From: an uncultured Lachnospiraceae bacterium
GTDB taxonomy: Bacteria; Bacillota; Clostridia; Lachnospirales; Lachnospiraceae
Direction of reading: 5' to 3'
NCBI GenBank assembly: GCA_934317845.1
Contig: CAKRES010000006.1
Coordinates: 62,001-126,000 of the forward strand
Length of the DNA: 64,000 nucleotides
Shown here: positions 60,203 through 64,000 of the stretch, piece by piece
How positions within the stretch are numbered: the first letter of the stretch is position 1
Layout: each line of letters opens with the position of its first letter
Position numbers and translations under genes: made by a program
Notes under the pieces: model-generated
The model's input: only the letters and a program-made list of their open reading frames with translations
Told to the model about the DNA's origin: nothing
Databases searched by the model: none

Positions 60203-60730
60203 ATGCGTTATATTATTAGCGGAAAAAACATCGACGTAACAGAGGGACTTAAGAATTCAGTATATGATAAGATTGGAAGATTAGAGAAATATTTTACTCC
60301 GGAGACGGAGATTCATGTAACCTTTAGTGTAGAGAAGGAACGTCAGAAGATTGAGGTTACGATCCCGATGAAGGGGAATATCCTTCGTGGTGAGCAGGAG
60401 AGTACAGATATGTATGTATCCATTGATATGGTTGTGGAAGTGATTGAGCGTCAGCTTAAGAAATATAAGACGAAGCTTGCAGATAAAAAGCAGAGTGCAG
60501 AATATTTCAAACCGGAGTATTTAGAGGACGATGATCTTGATGATGAAGAGATTCAGATTATCCGAAGCAAGAAGTTTGCTGTAAAACCAATGGATCCGGA
60601 AGAGGCGTGCATTCAGATGGAATTATTAGGACACAGCTTTTTTGTTTTCCGTAATTCAGAAACGGATGATGTCAATGTAGTATATAAGCGTAAAGGAAAT
60701 ACATACGGATTGATCGAACCGGAATTTTAG
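60203..60730 (+). CDS. hpf: ribosome hibernation promoting factor, long form
   Basis: A 175-residue protein with an N-terminal S30AE domain (about 1-95, MRYIISGKNIDVTEGLKN) that sits in the decoding groove of the 30S subunit, and a C-terminal dimerisation domain (about 118-172) that makes 100S ribosome dimers in stationary phase. AAAGGAG at 60187 sets the ATG at 60203. Its place just before secA is common in Firmicutes. Confidence 0.94.
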   Translation: MRYIISGKNIDVTEGLKNSVYDKIGRLEKYFTPETEIHVTFSVEKERQKIEVTIPMKGNILRGEQESTDMYVSIDMVVEVIERQLKKYKTKLADKKQSAEYFKPEYLEDDDLDDEEIQIIRSKKFAVKPMDPEEACIQMELLGHSFFVFRNSETDDVNVVYKRKGNTYGLIEPEF

Positions 60731-60742
60731 GAAGAATGTAGA

Positions 60743-60772
60743 ACAGGCCAGCAGATTGCTGGTCTGTTTTTT
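60743..60772 (+). terminator. rho-independent terminator
   Basis: Eleven-base stem ACAGGCCAGCA / TGCTGGTCTGT (one G-U pair) and T run after hpf. Confidence 0.92.
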
Positions 60773-60880
60773 GATGGGAGATCTTTGAGTCGTGCGTAAC
60801 AGGAGCAGGGGAATTGTGAAGAAATGGTGAAAATGTTGGTTTCTTCTGCTATATTTCCGAAATATTTGCTACTTATTAGG

Positions 60881-60910
60881 TTGAAAAGCACCTTCCTATC
60901 ATGTTACAAT
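60881..60910 (+). promoter_or_regulatory. sigma-A promoter of secA
   Basis: TTGAAA - 18 bases - TACAAT with TG one base before the -10, 49 bases before the start codon. Confidence 0.7.
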
Positions 60911-60959
60911 AAAACCTGCGAATTTGTAACGCATGTCGTGAAGATTAGGAGTGAATAAA

Positions 60960-63539
60960 ATGAGTTTAGTCGAAAAGATTTTTGGTAACCATAGTGAAAA
61001 GGAAATAAAACGTATTTCTCATTTGGTAGATGCAGTGATGGATCTGGAAGATGACATGGCTGCTCTTTCTGATGAGGAATTAAAGGCGAAGACTCCCTAC
61101 TTTAAACAGCGTCTTAGTGAAGGTGAAACGCTTGATGATATTTTAGTAGAGGCATTTGCTGTTGTGCGTGAAGCAGCATATAGAACACTGCAGATGCGTC
61201 ATTACCGTGTTCAGGTGATTGGTGGTGTGATCTTACATCAGGGACGTATTGCAGAGATGAAGACAGGTGAAGGTAAGACGTTGGTGTCTACCCTGCCTGC
61301 ATATCTGAATGCGTTAGAGGGAAAAGGTGTACACATTGTAACTGTCAACGATTATCTGGCAAAGCGTGATGCGGAATGGATGGGTGCAGTGCATCGTTTC
61401 CTCGGTTTAACCGTTGGTGTGGTATTAAACGATTCTGATTCCGACGAGCGTCGCGAAGCATACAACTGTGATATTACTTATGCGACAAATAACGAACTAG
61501 GTTTTGACTATCTGCGTGATAACATGGTGATCTATAAAGAACGCTTGGTACAAAGAGAGTTGAATTATGCGATCGTAGATGAGGTCGATTCCGTATTGAT
61601 CGATGAGGCGAGAACACCGCTTATCATTTCCGGACAGAGTGGTAAATCAACAGATTTATATCGTATGTGTGATTATCTTGCTACAACGATGCAGCGTGGT
61701 ACCTCAGATGGTGAGATTACCAAGATGCAGGCGATTATGGGTGAGGAGATTGAAGAGGACGGCGATTATCTCGTTAACGAGAAGGACAAGAATGTGATGC
61801 TTACGGCTCAGGGTGTAGAAAAGGCAGAGAAGTTCTTAAAGATTGAAAACTTATCCGATCCGGAAAATGCAGAAATGTATCACAATGTGATCCTGGCATT
61901 GCGTGCCCACGCTTTAATGATCCGTGATCGTGATTATGTTGTAAAAGATGATGAGGTATTGATCGTAGATGAATTTACCGGACGTATCATGCCGGGTAGA
62001 CGTTTTTCTGATGGTTTGCATCAGGCGATCGAGGCAAAAGAGAAGGTAAAAGTAAAACGTGAGAGCAAGACACTGGCAACCATTACTTTCCAGAACTTCT
62101 TTAATAAGTACAAAAAGAAAGCCGGTATGACAGGTACGGCATTGACCGAGGAAAAGGAGTTCCGTGATATTTATGGAATGGATGTTGTAGTGATTCCAAC
62201 GAATAAACCAATTGCGAGAATCGACCATGAAGACAGTGTATTCTGTACAAAGGCAGAGAAGTTGGATGCTGTAGTACATGACATTATGGAGTCACATGAA
62301 AAACAGCAACCGGTACTGGTTGGTACGATCTCCATTGAAGCGTCCGAGGAAGTAAGCCAGCTTCTGAATAAGCGTGGCATTAAGCATAAAGTATTAAATG
62401 CAAAATTTCATGAGTTAGAAGCAGAGATCATTGCAGATGCAGGTCAGCTCGGTGCTGTAACGATCGCAACAAACATGGCAGGTCGTGGTACGGATATTAA
62501 ACTCGGCGAAGGCGTCAAAGAAGTCGGTGGATTAAAGATCATCGGTACAGAGCGTCATGAGGCACGTCGTATTGACAACCAGCTCCGCGGACGTGCCGGA
62601 CGTCAGGGTGATCCGGGTGAATCCAAGTTCTACCTGAGTTTGGAAGATGATCTGATGCGTTTGTTTGGTTCGGAACGTGTTATGTCTATGTATGAGACAT
62701 TAAATATTCCAAAGGGGGAGGAGATCCAGCACCGCAGTATCACAAAGCTGGTAGAACGTGCACAGAAGAAGATCGAGAGCAGCAACTACGGAGTACGTCG
62801 AAGCCTGTTGGACTTTGATCAGGTAAATAATGAGCAGCGTGAGATCATTTACAAAGAGCGTCGGGAAGTGTTAGATGGTGGAGATATGCGTGAAAAGATT
62901 ATCGGCATGATCCATGAAACAATCCATGAATATGTGGACAAAGCGATCAATGAAGATCTTCCGGTAGAAGAATGGGATCTTGCAGCACTCAATGAATTAT
63001 CACACATTTTCCCATTAGGCGAGATCACGCTTACGGAAGAAGAGATGATCGATGCCAATAAAGAAGCCATCGCAGATCGTTTGATCGCACAGGCAGAAGG
63101 CATTTATGAGCAGAAGGAAGAAGAAGCAGGACTCGATGAAAATGGAGAAAACCATATGCGCGAGGTAGAGCGTGTATTCCTGCTCAAGACGATCGACAAG
63201 AAGTGGATGGATCATATTGATAATATGGATCAGCTTCGTCAGGGTATTGGACTGCGTTCTTATGGTCAGAGAGATCCGGTAGTGGAATATAAATTCCTTG
63301 GATATGACATGTTCAATGAAATGACAGCAGAGATCCGTCGCGACACTGCAACGGCATTGATGAATGTACGCATTGAACAGAAGGTAGAGCGTGAAGAGGT
63401 TGCCAAAGTAACCGGTACAAATAAGGATGACAGTACCAGCAAAGGCCCATATCAGAGAAAAGATGCAAAGATCGGAAGAAATGATCCATGCCCTTGTGGT
63501 AGTGGTAAGAAATATAAGCAGTGCTGTGGACGTAATTAG
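60960..63539 (+). CDS. secA: preprotein translocase ATPase SecA
   Basis: An 859-residue motor of the Sec export pathway. Walker A lies at about residue 100 (MKTGEGKT), DEVDSVLIDEA is the DEAD-type Walker B, and RGRAGRQGDPG is the helicase arginine-finger motif. The C-terminal zinc-binding tail is CPCGSGKKYKQCC. AGGAG at 60947-60951 sets the ATG at 60960; the GTG at 60951 overlaps that site. prfB follows after 36 bases, a standard Firmicute order. Confidence 0.97.
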   Translation: MSLVEKIFGNHSEKEIKRISHLVDAVMDLEDDMAALSDEELKAKTPYFKQRLSEGETLDDILVEAFAVVREAAYRTLQMRHYRVQVIGGVILHQGRIAEMKTGEGKTLVSTLPAYLNALEGKGVHIVTVNDYLAKRDAEWMGAVHRFLGLTVGVVLNDSDSDERREAYNCDITYATNNELGFDYLRDNMVIYKERLVQRELNYAIVDEVDSVLIDEARTPLIISGQSGKSTDLYRMCDYLATTMQRGTSDGEITKMQAIMGEEIEEDGDYLVNEKDKNVMLTAQGVEKAEKFLKIENLSDPENAEMYHNVILALRAHALMIRDRDYVVKDDEVLIVDEFTGRIMPGRRFSDGLHQAIEAKEKVKVKRESKTLATITFQNFFNKYKKKAGMTGTALTEEKEFRDIYGMDVVVIPTNKPIARIDHEDSVFCTKAEKLDAVVHDIMESHEKQQPVLVGTISIEASEEVSQLLNKRGIKHKVLNAKFHELEAEIIADAGQLGAVTIATNMAGRGTDIKLGEGVKEVGGLKIIGTERHEARRIDNQLRGRAGRQGDPGESKFYLSLEDDLMRLFGSERVMSMYETLNIPKGEEIQHRSITKLVERAQKKIESSNYGVRRSLLDFDQVNNEQREIIYKERREVLDGGDMREKIIGMIHETIHEYVDKAINEDLPVEEWDLAALNELSHIFPLGEITLTEEEMIDANKEAIADRLIAQAEGIYEQKEEEAGLDENGENHMREVERVFLLKTIDKKWMDHIDNMDQLRQGIGLRSYGQRDPVVEYKFLGYDMFNEMTAEIRRDTATALMNVRIEQKVEREEVAKVTGTNKDDSTSKGPYQRKDAKIGRNDPCPCGSGKKYKQCCGRN

Positions 63540-63575
63540 TGTAAGCAGTACAGAAAAAAGATAAGAGGTGATTAC

Positions 63576-64000
63576 GTGGTAGAATTAGATGCATTCAAGG
63601 CAACTTGGAATGGATATAAAGAGCCATTGTTGGAAGTAAGGGATTCACTTTGACTTAGACAATAAAAAGTTTAAGTTAGAGGATTTAAAACATAGTATGG
63701 AAGTGCCCGGATTTTGGGATGATGTAGAGACATCCCAACATGTTATGAAGCAGGTCAAAACATTAGAAGCGGAGATTGATGGCTTTCAGGCGTTGAGTCA
63801 GCAGTATGAAGACATCGAGACATTGATCGAGATGGGATATGAAGAAGAGGACGAAAGTCTGATCGCAGACATTGAGGAAGAGCTGCATACCTTTGAGGAG
63901 CAGTTTGAAAAACTCAGGATTTCTACCCTGTTGACGGGAGAATATGATGAGAGTAATGCCATTCTTTCACTGCATGCCGGAGCAGGTGGAACAGAGGCAT
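63576..64000 (+). CDS. prfB: peptide chain release factor 2, with programmed +1 frameshift (partial, runs off the window)
   Basis: The gene starts at GTG 63576 behind GAGGTG. The first 25 codons end at an in-frame TGA (63651-63653) in the sequence CTTTGAC. Slipping one base forward (CTT, skip T, GAC) joins the frame that continues to the window edge through RF2 sequence (EVPGFWDD, TLLTGEYDESNAILSLHAGAGGTEA). An AAGGG internal Shine-Dalgarno at 63638-63642 lies just upstream, as in known RF2 autoregulation: low RF2 makes the ribosome pause at TGA and shift. RF2 reads UGA and UAA stops. Confidence 0.94.

Overview
The window reads as a chromosomal segment of a Gram-positive anaerobe of the Clostridia, most likely a gut Lachnospiraceae. 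This is an inference from protein style (DUF4317 protein, FeoB-associated Cys-rich peptide, several BspA-like repeat proteins, NlpC/P60 with SH3 domains), strong AGGAGG ribosome binding sites, moderate-to-low GC and extended -10 promoters. The genus cannot be fixed from sequence alone. No rRNA, tRNA, CRISPR array, intact insertion sequence or prophage was seen. About 65 genes are dense and mostly separated by clear hairpin terminators.

Layout. 1-6341: end of an FtsX-type ABC permease, two ABC ATPases (the second with an AbrB-like tail), then a response regulator and a 928-residue sensor kinase. 6417-9410: D-2-hydroxyacid dehydrogenase, a shortened chorismate mutase/prephenate dehydratase-like/ACT protein, and a glycerol-1-phosphate dehydrogenase-like enzyme. 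9411-11895: O-acetylhomoserine sulfhydrylase and a LysR regulator behind two inverted repeats. 11931-13387: BlaI/BlaR1-type pair with an operator. 13384-18035: beta-glucan locus (AraC regulator, a GH5 remnant, a large secreted GH16 enzyme). 18154-21306: membrane-anchored XRE regulator, lipoprotein and coiled-coil protein. 21377-23752: amino-acid ABC transporter whose binding domain looks circularly permuted. 23874-26685: TrkA/TrkH potassium uptake.

26690-34233 is an iron region. It holds a DtxR-type regulator, a FeoB-associated Cys-rich peptide, two FeoA, FeoB and a very short Fur-like protein, interrupted by CsoR, TrpF, an ECF S component and a Csp-like subtilase. A shared operator (GTTAG-N6-CTAAY) lies before the small Cys-rich gene, the first feoA and feoB. 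In the first two cases it overlaps the -10 of near-identical TTGACA-N17-TATACT promoters, so the set looks like one iron regulon.

34248-53415 is mostly housekeeping and surface functions: two BspA-like repeat proteins, AI-2E family transporter, TPR protein, gltX, a sigma-factor-like protein without DNA-binding regions, a DHH phosphoesterase, NSS transporter, pncB, a lipase-like hydrolase, cysQ, phosphonopyruvate decarboxylase, a histidine phosphatase, a DUF4317 protein, an aberrant short flagellin and a Gfo/Idh/MocA oxidoreductase. 53439-64000: serine acetyltransferase, a sensorless chemotaxis receptor, a lipoprotein, DegV, LspA, NlpC/P60 hydrolase, a gene-poor stretch with a perfect 27-bp palindrome, hpf, secA, and the start of prfB with its programmed +1 frameshift.

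The best candidates for something new are the permuted binding-protein/permease fusion, the AbrB-tailed ABC ATPase, the sigma-like protein, the truncated PheA-like protein, and the orphan flagellin.
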